64,000 nt of DNA from Ypsolopha sequella (GCA_934047225.1 OW203997.1:10464417-10528416), one strand, 5' to 3'. Shown: positions 48,101-59,459, numbered from the stretch's first letter. A program made the numbers and translations. Notes: a model not told the origin generated them from the letters alone.

Positions 48101-48257
48101 GGATGTGCTGGTGAAACGGTTTTTTATACCGCGTGTACTACTCATCCCCAATAACTTCCCGTTCGAATTCAAGCACACACAGTTTCCAGTAGCCGTTTGC
48201 TTTGCGATGGCTATAAACAAGTCCCAGGATCAGACCCTTAAGGCTGCTGGTATCTAC
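45127..48257. other. Intergenic stretch with small repeats
   Basis: 45603-45719 has GTACAGTCAAGATC/TTGACTGTAC ends and overlaps an open minus-strand frame (45563-45865) without motifs. 46131-46205 is a small foldback (ACGGCAAAAAGTAAATA). 46660-46790 is the reverse complement of 52310-52420 (CGCACAGCGGCTTTGC...). No gene recognised. Confidence 0.45.
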
Positions 48258-48722
48258 TTAAGGCGTATGACCACGCTAAATAAGCAACTCGATTTGTGTC
48301 GGTACAAATATCAACGGAAACGACATTGAAATTATGTTCATTTCAGCGTGCCTTGAAAAGTGGCTGTTACGACAACCACTGCGTCTCCGGCTAGCGCAAA
48401 ATAGGAGAAAATACTTTTCACATGGACGCCATGAACGAAATCTAAAAATTTCCTATAATTTTGTGAAATAATGATTAAAATCGCTTTAGGCGTTTGTAAG
48501 GAGTAAGAAAATTCTTGTGTTAATCATGTGAAACTTTCGATGACTTTCGATTTTTTTTTGTCAATACTTACAATAGAAAAACAGTTTATGAAACTTAAAA
48601 TTTATTTTTGACTCTATAATGCCTATCATATATTTTTATGAAAGTTTTTGGACCACCCGTGTGGGAGGAGTAGGCCTTCAAAGGCAGGTCCAAATTGCAG
48701 TTGGCGTATCCATTCGCCTTAA
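48258..48722 (+). mobile_element. TTAA family C, copy 3
   Basis: Bounded by TTAAGGCGTATGACCACGC and CATTCGCCTTAA. The interior shares TGTCGGTACAAATAT, GGCTGTTACGAC and CTTTTCACATGGACG with copies 1 and 2. Confidence 0.85.
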
Positions 48723-49445
48723 GGTTTGATTGTTTTTCTCACGGCCAACTGTATGTAGCTTGCTCGCGGGTCAGTAACGCAAACAATTTTTTCATGCTAG
48801 CCCAAGATAGAAAAACGGTAAATGTTGTGTATAAAGAAATTCTTTAATGTGGCTTAAATATATTAAAATTGAAACTATAGGCTTATTCGCCCAAAAGTTA
48901 ACCAGTAACCTATTTTCATTGCAAAGCTTGAAATAAAGGTGGGAAGGTTATCATTTGTGAACATAAAAAAACTACTATGATGGTCCCTACTGTCAGATTA
49001 CAATATTCAAAATTCTAAGTGTTGCAAGATAACATTAAATTCCACGCGGACGAAGTCACGGGCAACAGTTATAATAATATAATAATAATAATAAGAGCCT
49101 TTATTACGATTTGATAATTACATCTTACATGCAAATTACTTAAAAATATATTTAATTTCTAACATGCAAAATTAAATTAAATTATAAGATTGAAAGAAAA
49201 TACATTAAATTGACGTTAAAATACATAAAATACGTTACAATGTCATGCTTATATAACTAAGTCCTTAGTGTAGGACATGATAGGCCTCTCACTGAGGTTT
49301 CAGTGAGGTTTAGTCTATATCACCCTAGCTGACCAGGCTTGCCTGGGTGACTTGTTCCGGCAGTTATAATAAATAAATATTTTTTAACACTTTAATAACT
49401 TAAAATTGTAAAGTTATTATTGAGAGTATTTAAAATATTATTAAA
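48723..49445. other. Non-genic stretch with an RTE tail fragment
   Basis: TTCCACGCGGACGAAGTCAC at 49040-49059 is a short RTE-type end. 49085-49360 resembles a LINE 3' region on the minus strand (A/T-rich start, then a GC-richer block to ACTTGTTCCGG) without coding motifs. Confidence 0.4.
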
Positions 49446-49745
49446 AACTGTAAAAGAGCCGTGTCTACCTGTCTGTCTGTTGAAGATATTAAAAAAAAAT
49501 TGCGTTGTAGTATACTGATAAAAAACAATATTTTTCGGTATTTGCAAAAACTACTGAACGAGTTTTGGTATGGTTACCACTGTTCGATCCTCAGCAATGA
49601 GGCAGTAATTACAAATAAAGAAGGAAGGAAGATCACTGTTCAATTACTTTTTATCTAAAAACTGGATACTTTCTACTGCGGGAATCCCATTGTGGCCGCA
49701 TTATCTTTTTCCACGCGGACAAAGTCGCGGGCATCTGCTAGTACC
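49446..49745 (+). repeat. RTE-type 3' repeat, copy 2
   Basis: ACTGTAAAAGAGCCGTGTCT, a CTGTCTGTCTG tract, AAAAACTACTGAACGAG, GATCCTCAGCAATGAGG and TCCACGCGGACAAAGTCGCG follow in the same order as 42955-43250. Confidence 0.75.
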
Positions 49746-50213
49746 AAAAATACAGGTAGAAAATGGTATTACCTACACCGGTTTTATACGTGGCTATTTG
49801 GTATTAAACGGTATTTTTACATCCCTGTCTATGATGATAGTACAGCAAAAACCGGGCAGTCATTTTGATTCCAAGGTCTTTTGACTCAGGTTATACCGGA
49901 TTTGTGTAACTCAAACACGTTGGAGCAGTTTCCACGTCAATAATGACGTAAATAAAAAATTAAACCACATCTTTTCTAATAAAAAGCAGCTATTAAGCTC
50001 GATGACATTTTGTATACAGGATACAGAAGCTAAAATCTGAGGTTGTATGTCGACAATTTTCTTAGAAACTGACAACAGTGTGTAAAGAAGACATGTTAAA
50101 AATTCAGATGCTAAAAAATTTTCACCATGCTGAGTCATATTAACTGATAATTCACAGTCGTTAACCTGATAATTCACAGAAAACCTTAGTTATTTTGAAG
50201 ACAAAACTGCTGC

Positions 50214-50975
50214 TTAAGAGGATGGCCTACCCTTGCAACTTTTTTTAATACCTGTCTAACAGGCAAAGACTTTATTTGCTTTTGATAGCGGCGATTATAT
50301 GTTGGCTCATTGTTCTCTTTTTTTTGGACGCGTAATACTAATAATCACGCAGCGAAACAACAAATTGGAGTGTTTTTAGCTAATACTGAAATATTTTGTA
50401 CGTAAAAATATATTGAATTTAAGTAGATTGACTTCATATATACATGGTGACTTTTTGACCATCGTCCAAATTCATGCTGGTGGCTTGGTAAGTGATCAGT
50501 ATCATGCATCAATAACAATTTTGTTGAAATTCGTAAAATGAAATTTCGACTCCCCATAGTGATTCACTCGGGACTGGAACTGAATTTATATGAGAAGCCG
50601 AAATTTCAATAAACGAATTTCACAAAAATTGTTACTGATCCAAGATACTGATAACTTATCAAGCCTCCAGTATGAATTTGGACGATGATCAAAAAGTCAC
50701 TTTGTATATTACGTTTTTATGAAAAAAAAATCAAGTCGATCCCTTAACTGCGTTTTTCTGCGGAACGTTTAAAAACCAAAAAGAATAGGCTGAGAATATA
50801 TATTTTTAAACAAATGTATATATTTTAAGACATTGCTTGTAAGTACGTTGACTTGATGAAAGACCAACAAAAAAAATGTTTTTTTTTTTTTCAATGTTAG
50901 GAGAGACCTAATTTCTTCCAATGAACCCTCGAAAGTCTAGCGTTGTTCATGTTCTCGGGTCAGGCCAATCCTTAA
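50214..50975 (+). mobile_element. TTAA family A, copy 4, carrying a nested foldback
   Basis: TTAA at 50214-50217 and 50972-50975. This copy shows the ends most clearly: TTAAGAGGATGGCCTACCC at the left, and TCGGGTCAGGCCAATCCTTAA at the right, which is an imperfect inverse of the left end. A foldback (50439-50708) is inserted in the middle. Confidence 0.9.
50439..50708. mobile_element. Foldback element nested in family-A copy 4
   Basis: The ends ATGGTGACTTTTTGACCATC and GATGATCAAAAAGTCACTTT are inverse copies, with further inner pairing (GAAATTCGT / ACGAATTTC). TATA sequences lie on both sides. No coding capacity. Confidence 0.85.
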
Positions 50976-51470
50976 ATTTTATTGAATTTTTTAAATTATT
51001 GTGCAGGGAGGCTTAGGCCAAAGTAAAATAATATTTTTTGTTAAATACTTAGTTTTACTTATTTTACTAATTTCATAGTACCATAATTTTACTCTAAATA
51101 ATTTAATTTTTAATATGTGTAATATTTATTTTATATTTATTTATTATATAACGATACTTAAATAATGCAAGCTGTGATTACCGTAATAAGTCAGTAGTTT
51201 AGCATTAATTACAGTTTGATATGTATTGTCACAATTAGCTTACTAACTACTGGTTATCCTTAATAAAAATAAGTAAATGAATAAAAAAAAACAAAATTTA
51301 AAAATTCAAAAACATGATAAAGACCCGTCAAGTGCAAGTACGTATCGCGCCCTGGCCCATAGCATAGTCACAGTCACAGTGTAAACATAACTTTGAGAGG
51401 AGGCCTTCCTTTTTCAACAGTTTTTGAACGATTTTACTGAATCTACCACAGACGCAATCTATATGAAACT

Positions 51471-52061
51471 TATACAATGTGTCCCTCGTACAAGTGCACA
51501 TCCGAAAGTGAGTGAAACTAGATCTAAATATATCGAAAAAAACAAAGAATTTTTTTTTTAATCTTGAAAAAATACTCCGCCTTGGTATCTTTGTATGGGA
51601 CGCGAGCGCAGTGCCTTTGGTTAACCGCTCGTAGAAAATATTATTAATAAATATTTTTTTTTGTTAGAAAGATAATAGAATAGGCAATGATAAATAGGAA
51701 TAAAAGTATAGTGAAACGGGGACATTATTTTGAAAAAATTGTCTATTACTGAAAAAAAAGACGGAAAAATTAAAGAAATAATCTTTTAGGATATTATTTT
51801 TATGGTAATGGTAGTTGATTATGTTTTGTTTTTGATTTGGTATGCAACGTCTATTCTTAAGGATTATAACAGTTTTATTTCATTGCATTACTCGCGATAG
51901 ATCAAAAGTTTTGACATTTTACGTCACGTTTTAAAAAAAAATTTAAAACGTAAATACAAAACAAAAGATTTTTAAAAAAAAAAAACAATTTTTTGTCGAT
52001 AAAATAAGGTCTAGTTTCACCCCTTTTCGGATGTGCACTTGTACGAGGGACACACTGTATA
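51471..52061 (+). mobile_element. TA-flanked TIR element, copy 2
   Basis: Same orientation and interior as the copy at 13121-13749, with ends ATACAATGTGTCCCTCGTAC and GTACGAGGGACACACTGTAT. The poly-T and poly-A tracts inside differ in length. There is no coding frame. Confidence 0.85.
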
Positions 52062-52432
52062 TATGTTTTTTCAAACCTTTATCTTTACGTTGTAAGTAGC
52101 GTTACCTAATTGGAAAACTTTCGCTCGATTGATTTTATTTTTGAAAATAGTCTCTTTTTGAGTGTTTTTTTGACTTTGCGTTTAATCTATTTGATTTTTA
52201 TGTATATTTTACTATCAATACGAAAATCTTGTTTATTAACCAATGTAAGTTGAAAAATTACTTAAATGCAATATTGTAATTTTACTCGATTTTAATCTTA
52301 AAATTAGACTCGTTCTGAATCGTTTCGCGCGCATTTTGGCGCACGCGATTTTTTACTTTATGAAAGTTAGTCTACGGGTTATAATTGCAAAGCCGCTGTG
52401 CGCCTAACGAAGGGCGAAGCCACTAGTTGAAT

Positions 52433-52499
52433 CACAAGTGCAAGGAGCGTGACGTACTGTTTAGTAGCAAACACATCTTGTCACGCTCCTCGCACTTGT
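52433..52499. repeat. Small foldback
   Basis: CACAAGTGCAAGGAGCGTGAC and its inverse (52480-52499, two mismatches) around a 26-bp loop. Confidence 0.75.
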
Positions 52500-52648
52500 A
52501 ATACAACTAAGTCGCATCATGTGGTCTTATGCCACCTACCCTAAAAAACAATACATTCTTACAGTAGTAAGCGATCATAAGCTTTTGGGCAAAGTGGCAT
52601 ATGACCACGGCGATCCTCTGAACATCACTATGAATATTTTAGTCTAAT

Positions 52649-53252
52649 AGCTAGCGACCAAATCGGTCATGTGGCTTCAGCTGTATTGAAACTCCGTTAA
52701 CAACTTCCCTGAACAACCTTTTCCGATAATCTTCGTGCTGGCAGGCCGCGGGCGGTGGGTGCGGGTGAAGTGTGGTGGGAAAAAAAAGAAAAAAAATGTG
52801 GGTTCAGCGACTTTAATTTTTTTTCAAACAGTTGCTCTGTACTCCCTGTGCACCAAAAAAAAATTTTTAATCGATCGGGTGGTGGGAAGGGGTTGCCAGC
52901 GTTAATTAAAAGTACCAAGCCGCCGTGAGCCGTGTGCGCGATGACGCGTTCGCCGGCTGATATCTGAGCCCACATGAAAATTATTATTATTTAGGTACTT
53001 TTAATTAACGCTGGCAACCCCTTCCCACCACACGATCGATTTAAAATTTTTTTTGGGTGCACAGGGAGTACAGAGCAACTGTTTGAAAAAAAAATTTAAG
53101 TCGCTGAGCCCACATTTTTTTCATTTTTTTCCCCACCCGCACTCACCGTCCGCGGCCTGCCAGCACGAAGATTATCGCAAAAGTTTGTTCAGGGAAGTAG
53201 CTAACGGAGTTTCAATACAGCTGAAGCCACATGATCGATTTGGTCGCTAGCT
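52649..53252. mobile_element. 604-bp hairpin element with ~265-bp arms
   Basis: Arms 52649-52916 and 52994-53252 are inverse copies. They run from AGCTAGCGACCAAATCGGTC at the tips to GGTTGCCAGCGTTAATTAAA at the inner ends, around a GC-rich ~77-bp loop. Arm divergence is low and mainly involves homopolymer lengths. Frames on both strands in the arms are shadows of each other. Confidence 0.9.
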
Positions 53253-53444
53253 CTCAGTCTATTTATTAAATACATTGAAATGTATTACGTGTAAGTTGTT
53301 TATTTAATAGACGATAAATATTGATTCGTTTGTCCATAACAATTTCAGATGAGAATAGGTATTTTCTTATTTCATACTTTTTAGAGCGTGATATTACAGT
53401 AGTCGGGTTTTAGTTTTTGAACTCATTTTTTATTCGGAATTTAT

Positions 53445-53690
53445 GTGCATAGTATTTGCTGAACGTAGAAGGAAAACATCGTTAGGAAACCTGCATGTTC
53501 AAAAAAGCGTGTATTTGTGCCCGAAGAACGGTTATAGGGCTCACCACCCATCACGTTGGGACGTAACAATCGTCGGTGAAACGCGTTGTACCTAGTGCGG
53601 ACCGTGACTTGCATTTCACAGTTCACACTCGGAACTCTGACACCACCTCGGGGATTTATGTCGTGACGATATATGTATTATATTTATAAT
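53445..53690 (+). mobile_element. tRNA-derived SINE body, copy 3, 5' truncated
   Basis: The plus strand carries GAAGGAAAACATCGTTAGG, GTGTATTTGTGCCCGAAGAA, GTCGGTGAAACGCG and GACTTGCATTTCACAGTTCA in the same order as copy 1, without the tRNA-like head. Confidence 0.65.
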
Positions 53691-53997
53691 AAAAAGTGAC
53701 AAACCTTTTAATTCAGAATTAATATGGTCATTGTTTCCTTTGCAAAGTAAGATAATAAACATTTTAATTGAGTAGATATGAGTGTGAATTACTTCCTATT
53801 CATATTTACGTGGAACAACTAAGAAACACCGGTTTCCTCGTAAATTCTTGGAAATAATATAATATAAACAAGTGGAAAACCACCGTTTTGTGGAATTAAA
53901 TTTAATTAGTATCTTAACTGTGAATTTCATTTGCATTTGAGCAAACATGTTTTTGTGAAATAACTATATTTAAATATGTGAAATAACAAGATGGCTA

Positions 53998-54367
53998 CTC
54001 TTGAAGCAGTCTCAGGCTCTACGTGTTCCCTCCTAAAATTAAACAATATTATTTTCTAGATTCTTTTTTAATTTCAATTTTTATTTTGTTTTTTGGTTTC
54101 ATAAAACTTTTTAGGCTTTTTTCTTTTGTTTTCTTTTTTTTTATTTCTTTTTTTCAATTTATTTTGTAGTTAATTTTTATCGTAGTTACTTTAATTTAAT
54201 CTAATATTATGTGTTTCATCATGTAGTATTACAAGGCTGAGCTGAAAATCGGCGGCTGTCTGCATGTGTGTCAGCTAGCTGTATGCCGAGCTTAGACCTT
54301 TTTGTCTTTTTACTTATGTATCTATTTTGTATGTTAGCACATTTGTAAGACAAATAAATTATCTTTT
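53998..54367 (+). repeat. LINE 3' end
   Basis: A GC-richer start (GATGGCTACTCTTGAAGC), a long T-rich middle, and an end GTAAGACAAATAAATTATC followed by TTTTATTTTATTTTAT fit a LINE 3' UTR and tail. No coding motif remains. Confidence 0.4.
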
Positions 54368-54469
54368 ATTTTATTTTATATTTTAAGGGCAAGTGTATTA
54401 AGGCGGGATTGTCCCTATTTCATCTCTTTTCAAACTGTGACAATAAAGTTATACATACATACATATACT

Positions 54470-54690
54470 CACGCCTGTCTCCCAGAGGGGTAGGCAATGA
54501 CTACAGATTTCTATCTGCTACAATCCTGCCACACCTCTTCCACCTCTTCCACATCCATCAATCTAGTCATACAAGCTCTTCTATTTCGGGTACTTTGATA
54601 TGGCCCTTCTTCAGTTTGTCGCCAATTTGGTCAGTAGATGTCCTTCTTGGGCGGCCTGGTCGAGCTGTACCTTCCACTTGCGCACCATAA
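54470..54690 (-). pseudogene. RTE-like LINE C-terminal fragment with frameshift
   Basis: The minus strand reads TARPGRPRRT, then after a one-base shift STRNRRACMTRLMDVEEVEE, an in-frame TAG, and IAYPSGRQA to a stop. The GRP-x-R-x-W then TRNRRACM pattern is typical of lepidopteran endonuclease-RT LINE ends. A frameshift and an internal stop show decay. Confidence 0.6.
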
Positions 54691-55209
54691 ATTTCTTTCG
54701 TCACTCTTTGAAAAAATATATTTCACTCTTTGATTATTCGATACGCGATTACTTGCATTTCTCTGCATCCAATAAAATCGCAAAGATAGGCGTAAACTAT
54801 GACGTAAATACCATTTTATTTGAGTCATATTCGGTTTTAGACAATCAAACTTATACCAAAATAAACGTGGTACAAAATGGGATATAAAACGGTCATCATA
54901 TTAAAAACCCATCCATCTCATTCTAAAATATTAAATAAAAACACTTTGAAATCGCGAGATTTCTGAACTGCCCGCTTCCAATGAGCAGGATTGACAAGTG
55001 TAAAATTAAAGCGTTAGAGCAGGACAGTTTTCTCCAGATACCCTCGCCCTTATTCGAAAACACAAATAAATGGTTTCAATTTTACTTTTAGATCTAGTAG
55101 CAAAAATATCACACCTCTTGGAATATACTCGTAAATGTGAAAAAAAATTGCATTTAGGCATATTCAATAGGTTAACCAGATAAAGTAACAAATTTAAACT
55201 TCCTTATTA

Positions 55210-55345
55210 CATATCTTCAAATTCAAATAGTTTATTTTGCAAAGTAGGTACACTTTTTACACGTCAAATTTAATGTAATAAAAATATATGTAATAAAATA
55301 ATAAATGTACATGAACTATATTAAAGGTTTATTTAATTTATGTAG
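55210..55345 (-). repeat. Interspersed 3'-end repeat, copy 1
   Basis: AAATTCAAATAGTTTATTTTG, GCAAAGTAGGTACA and a TGTAATAAAATAATAAATGT segment recur at 59460-59605. The orientation fits LINE tails on the minus strand. Confidence 0.55.
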
Positions 55346-55721
55346 CAATGCGCTAGCGGTGTGTTACTACAAAACGGTGTTTAACTTTAGGCAATGTATT
55401 CGATTAGTATATGAGAAGCCAAATATGAATTTTACGGAAAGGGTCATTAAACTTGATTCGGTTCACTTACCGGGCCTTCAATATGAATTTAGCTGTATCT
55501 TTCCAAATCACCTGATATAAAAAGTTCACTTTGTGCATTTGTGGAGGAAGTTGGAATTATGAAAATGACGATCACGGACGTTTTACGTTCGTGATGACGA
55601 TCTACTTTTTGTGTAAAAACGCCTGCAATTCAACCTCTTTTTAGTAACGATTATGCTATAAAAACAGCCTGTATGTATGTAGCCTGTCATACTGGCGTCC
55701 GTAGGTTGTATAATTGCATAT

Positions 55722-56145
55722 TTAAGGCGATATGTAAAAGTTTTAGCATCCCTGTCACCTCATATGCGAAAAAACCCTCAGTGCCAGAGGGACGGATTTG
55801 TGGAAAAGTAGCAAAAAATCGTTTTTTTATTAATATAAAATGTACAAAAATTGCTTTAAAAATTTCATTTTACAAGATTCTAGATACTCTTAAAACCCAT
55901 CTAATAAAATATAATTGCAGTCCATATGTCATTCCAAATTGTCAAACCAGGAGAATTGGTGTCGAAAAAGACCGCATTTCAATAAATGTTTGTATCAAGC
56001 CGAATTTCTAAAATCGCGTTTCTCTTTAACAGATCCCTAGAATAAGATTTCAAAAATAATATACCATTTTATGAAAATAATACACTATTTACTCAAGTAA
56101 ATATGCAAGTTCTAAAAGTGTATATTTTTTTCCGTAGCGTCTTAA
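55722..56145 (+). mobile_element. TTAA family B, copy 3, full length
   Basis: Bounded by TTAAGGCGATATG and CGTAGCGTCTTAA. Nearly the same length as the copy at 44702 and alignable along its whole length, with scattered substitutions. Confidence 0.9.
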
Positions 56146-56737
56146 AAACTGGATTTTTTATTCGTGTCTTAAAGGATGAAGATAATCTTATATTTTTAAA
56201 AGCGAAGTAACACTCACTCATCACAAAATCTGCGTGACTACAGAGTCTGTAAACTTGAAATTTTGCGGGTAGGTTCTGTTTTCCAACGCCGCTAAGAGAG
56301 AATATACTAGAGTCCAAATTATTATGGTGTGAAACAGGTTTTCAAGTTTGTAAATTAATCAGCGCGAGCAGAGCCATGGGTAAAATTATAAACTAGCAGT
56401 TCGCCCCGAACTATGAACTCGCAATTCGATCTTGACCGATTTGGCTCATGTTCGAACTTAAAAATTCTTTTTGTTTCATTTACTCGCCTACCAAATTTCT
56501 GACATTCTTATCAACGATACTCGAGTTATCGTCGGACAAACTTTCATACTTATTTATAACATATAAACGCCAGATTGTAGACTCGGAGAACTTTATACGA
56601 GAAATATACGGTGTACGATCTTAATCGGCTTATAATGACCCAAGTAACAAATGTTCAGGGGCTTCCCATCGCAAAAAAGTATGGTTGTCAAGAACTCCAC
56701 CGCAGATTATAAGGTAACTTTTGTTTACATAGCCAGT

Positions 56738-56975
56738 CGCATCTACTCGTAAACAGAATATTTTGCTTCTGAGATCAAAAATTTCTTGAATATTCGTAGA
56801 GAACTGGTCAGAAAATTCAAATAAACGAGGTCTTCAACCTTGGAAAAGCGAAGAGATTTTCATATTTTTCTCAATACCTATAAATTTATAAGCCTATACA
56901 AGGTAACTTTTATGTGTATAGCCTAATTCATACAGTAGACTCGGTAAGTGGTCAGGATCGTAATTCAATGACCTT
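56738..56975 (+). repeat. Direct repeat, copy 1
   Basis: TCGTAAACAGAATATTTTGC, GGTCTTCAACCTTGGAAAAG and the terminal AGACTCGGTAAGTGG block match 60193-60440 in order and orientation. Confidence 0.8.
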
Positions 56976-57713
56976 TTTTTGCAGGATACGAAATATTATA
57001 TTCGTGACGAGTATAAAATGGCGGATTTTCTTACCCGAGGAATGAAGCTAGTGAGCCGAAGGCAACGTCGACAGCTTACATTCCGATGGTAATAAAACCC
57101 ATTTTTACTCGTTGCGAACGATACTTTTTCTACTACCTGATTTATTTATTTAAATATTTTATTTTTCCTTTCAAATTTAATGTAGTTTATGACTTTGCAA
57201 AGTGCGCCACAGTTTTACCTTTTTTTTTCAGGCTTCGGCCGGTGGCTTTTGTGGCCAGTATCATTTTGCGAAAAAAGAGTGTCAGACGCGATATAATCGA
57301 TTATGTCGTGAATCGGAACGAACGGAATTTCGATTGTAAAGACAAACTAAGGACGTCAGAAAGAACCTATATAATTTAGCATGAAATGAAGACAAACGTC
57401 AAAAAGAACCTAATATTGCAACAAATGAAATTTCAATACGATATTTCAAACTGACATGATAGTCATTCCGCAACGGGGCCCGGAAAGTTCGATTTTCAAA
57501 ACTAATTTCGACTATTAAATGGAACTTTTTCATGAAGGTTGTAGAAAAAAGAATTTGTGCCCCGATACTATTTTACGAATACCGAGTCGATTAGTATAGG
57601 AAGCTCAAATTTTATTTTGCGTTTTTACAAAAAAGGTCATTGACCTTTAGTCCTGACCTCTTACCGAGTCTCCAGTATGAATTTGGCTACATAAACAAAA
57701 GTCACTTAATACC
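56900..57713. mobile_element. TIR element with AGACTCGGTAAG ends (~810 bp)
   Basis: Left (56900-56979) and right (57634-57713) ends are inverse copies: AAGGTAACTTTTATG..., ATTCATACAGTAGACTCGG and TCAATGACC. The 97-codon frame inside (57086-57379) has no recognised domain. Related end fragments occur at 222-317, 9986-10062, 59310-59345 and 60358-60440. Confidence 0.8.
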
Positions 57714-58110
57714 CAAGTAACAAATGTGGAATGGTCCCTAGTTGCAAAGAAAGTATGGTTGTTTTAGAGCGCTACAATCTCCGCCATTTGCTAAAAACTG
57801 TGAACATTGCTGTTCCTGTAACATAATCGAATACATAAATGTTTTTTCATTACGTGTATCATAAAAACTACAAACAAAAAATATCCCAAAAATATAAAAC
57901 CTTATTACGTCTATTTTCATGTATCTTATTAAAGCTTAAAAAGGGTTTCACCTATTCTGAACCCTAAAAAATCCGTAAAACGTAGTGTTACTAAATAAAC
58001 CACGCGGAATGGCAAAAAACTTCCATCTAAGCTTATATTTCTAGTTTGTGTTTGACGAAAGCATTTGATAATACCACCTACAGGTTTTGTAAGGTTAAGG
58101 TGACCCGAGA

Positions 58111-58345
58111 TTAAGAGTATGGCCTACCCTAGCAACTTTTTTTATTACACGTCCAGCACAATAACTCCAATGGAAAAGACTTTTTTTGCTTTAGATAGAG
58201 GCGATTATCATTATGTTGGTTCATTTGCCTCTTTTTCTTGGACGCATAACGCAGCGAAACAACAAATTGGCGTGTTTTTAGCTAATACTGAAACATTTTG
58301 TAGGTAAAAATGTATTGAATTTAAGTAGATTGACTTCATATTTTT
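58111..58345 (+). mobile_element. TTAA family A, copy 5, 3' truncated
   Basis: It begins with TTAAGAGTATGGCCTACCCT and follows the family to the TAAGTAGATTGACTTCATAT segment, after which similarity ends. The right TTAA end is missing. Confidence 0.8.
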
Positions 58346-58786
58346 GTTCCCCTACGAACTGGACTAGTTCAAATACAATTCCTATTATAGTACTGCCTAT
58401 ACTGCCGGGACAGTTTTAAACACTGAACACTTAAATTTACCATTTTTTTAATTATTATCCTACTAAACCTTAACACCTACTTATGTATTGTGTAAACATT
58501 GGTTTACACGGTTTACAGACACCAAATGGAAACTTTCCGATGACAGTTTACACAATTCATAATGGGTATTGAAGTTTTTTAGGATTTTTTACAATCCGAC
58601 TGCTATACGGCTCTTGAGAGAGATGCTCTGAAAAATTTAAAGACTCTACGTTAACTATGACTTCTTTGCGTCTAAATATTTATAATGTTACTGTTAGTAC
58701 AAGAGTCAAACATTTTTAAATTATTCAATTTCTTTCCAAGAAAATAGTGATTAAAATGGTTTATATAGGTGGATATTTGTGCTTAA

Positions 58787-59284
58787 CTTATTTGACTACT
58801 TAACTTATTTGACAGGGACAACCTTATAAAATTTATTGAAAAAGGCGTTACTTTGCGGAAGTCCATCATAAATATGTGGATATATTAATAATTTGCAATA
58901 TTCCGCTAAACACTCTTACCATGCTATTCAAAATGCAGACTCAAGCACCGCCCGCCCTCCCGCATAAAACATGCACAAGCAAAGCAAGCAGTACGAGCAC
59001 AAAATAAAGAAATCTTAAATAACAAGCAAGAAAACTTATCGACAAGTGTTTCGCCTCTAAACGAGGCATCTTCGGGATGTGTAGTCCGCCCGACCGCTCG
59101 ACAGCAAAAAGATTTTAGTGTTTAGCGGAATATTGCAAATTATTAATATATCCACAAATTTAGGACCAACCTTATTTTAAGCGTCCTGTCTTTGTCTTTT
59201 CGATACAGAAGGAAAAAGACAGAACAGTTAAATTAAGTTTAGTCCTGTGAGATAAGTTAAAACGTGTTACATCGAATCGACACA
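58787..59284. mobile_element. Palindromic MITE, copy 2, interrupted by another foldback
   Basis: The outer parts AACTTATTTGACAGGGACAA (left) and CAACCTTATTTTAAGCGTCC to ATCGAATCGACAC (right) match the MITE at 29399-29556. Between them an insertion (about 58832-59165) has its own arms, 58870-58914 and 59117-59160 (AATATTCCGCTAAACACT). Confidence 0.75.
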
Positions 59285-59459
59285 AATGACATCCAAATTA
59301 ATGCTGTACACTCGTTAAGTGGTCAGAACTAAGGTTCAACTACTCTTTTTCAATTAGAATTTAATGAAAATTATTTTTTGGGCCCTTACACGATACCTGT
59401 TGAAGTCCGAATAAAACAGGGAAAACACAATAAAATTTTATAATTTCGCAAAATGTGTC

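Noticed and set aside
52697..53250. Matching open frames in both arms of the 52.6-53.3 kb hairpin
   Set aside because: They are reflections of the same repeat sequence in the inverted arms. The peptides are low-complexity and match no known family.
57086..57379. 97-codon plus-strand frame
   Set aside because: Lies inside a TIR element. Hydrophobic AT-driven composition and no transposase motif.
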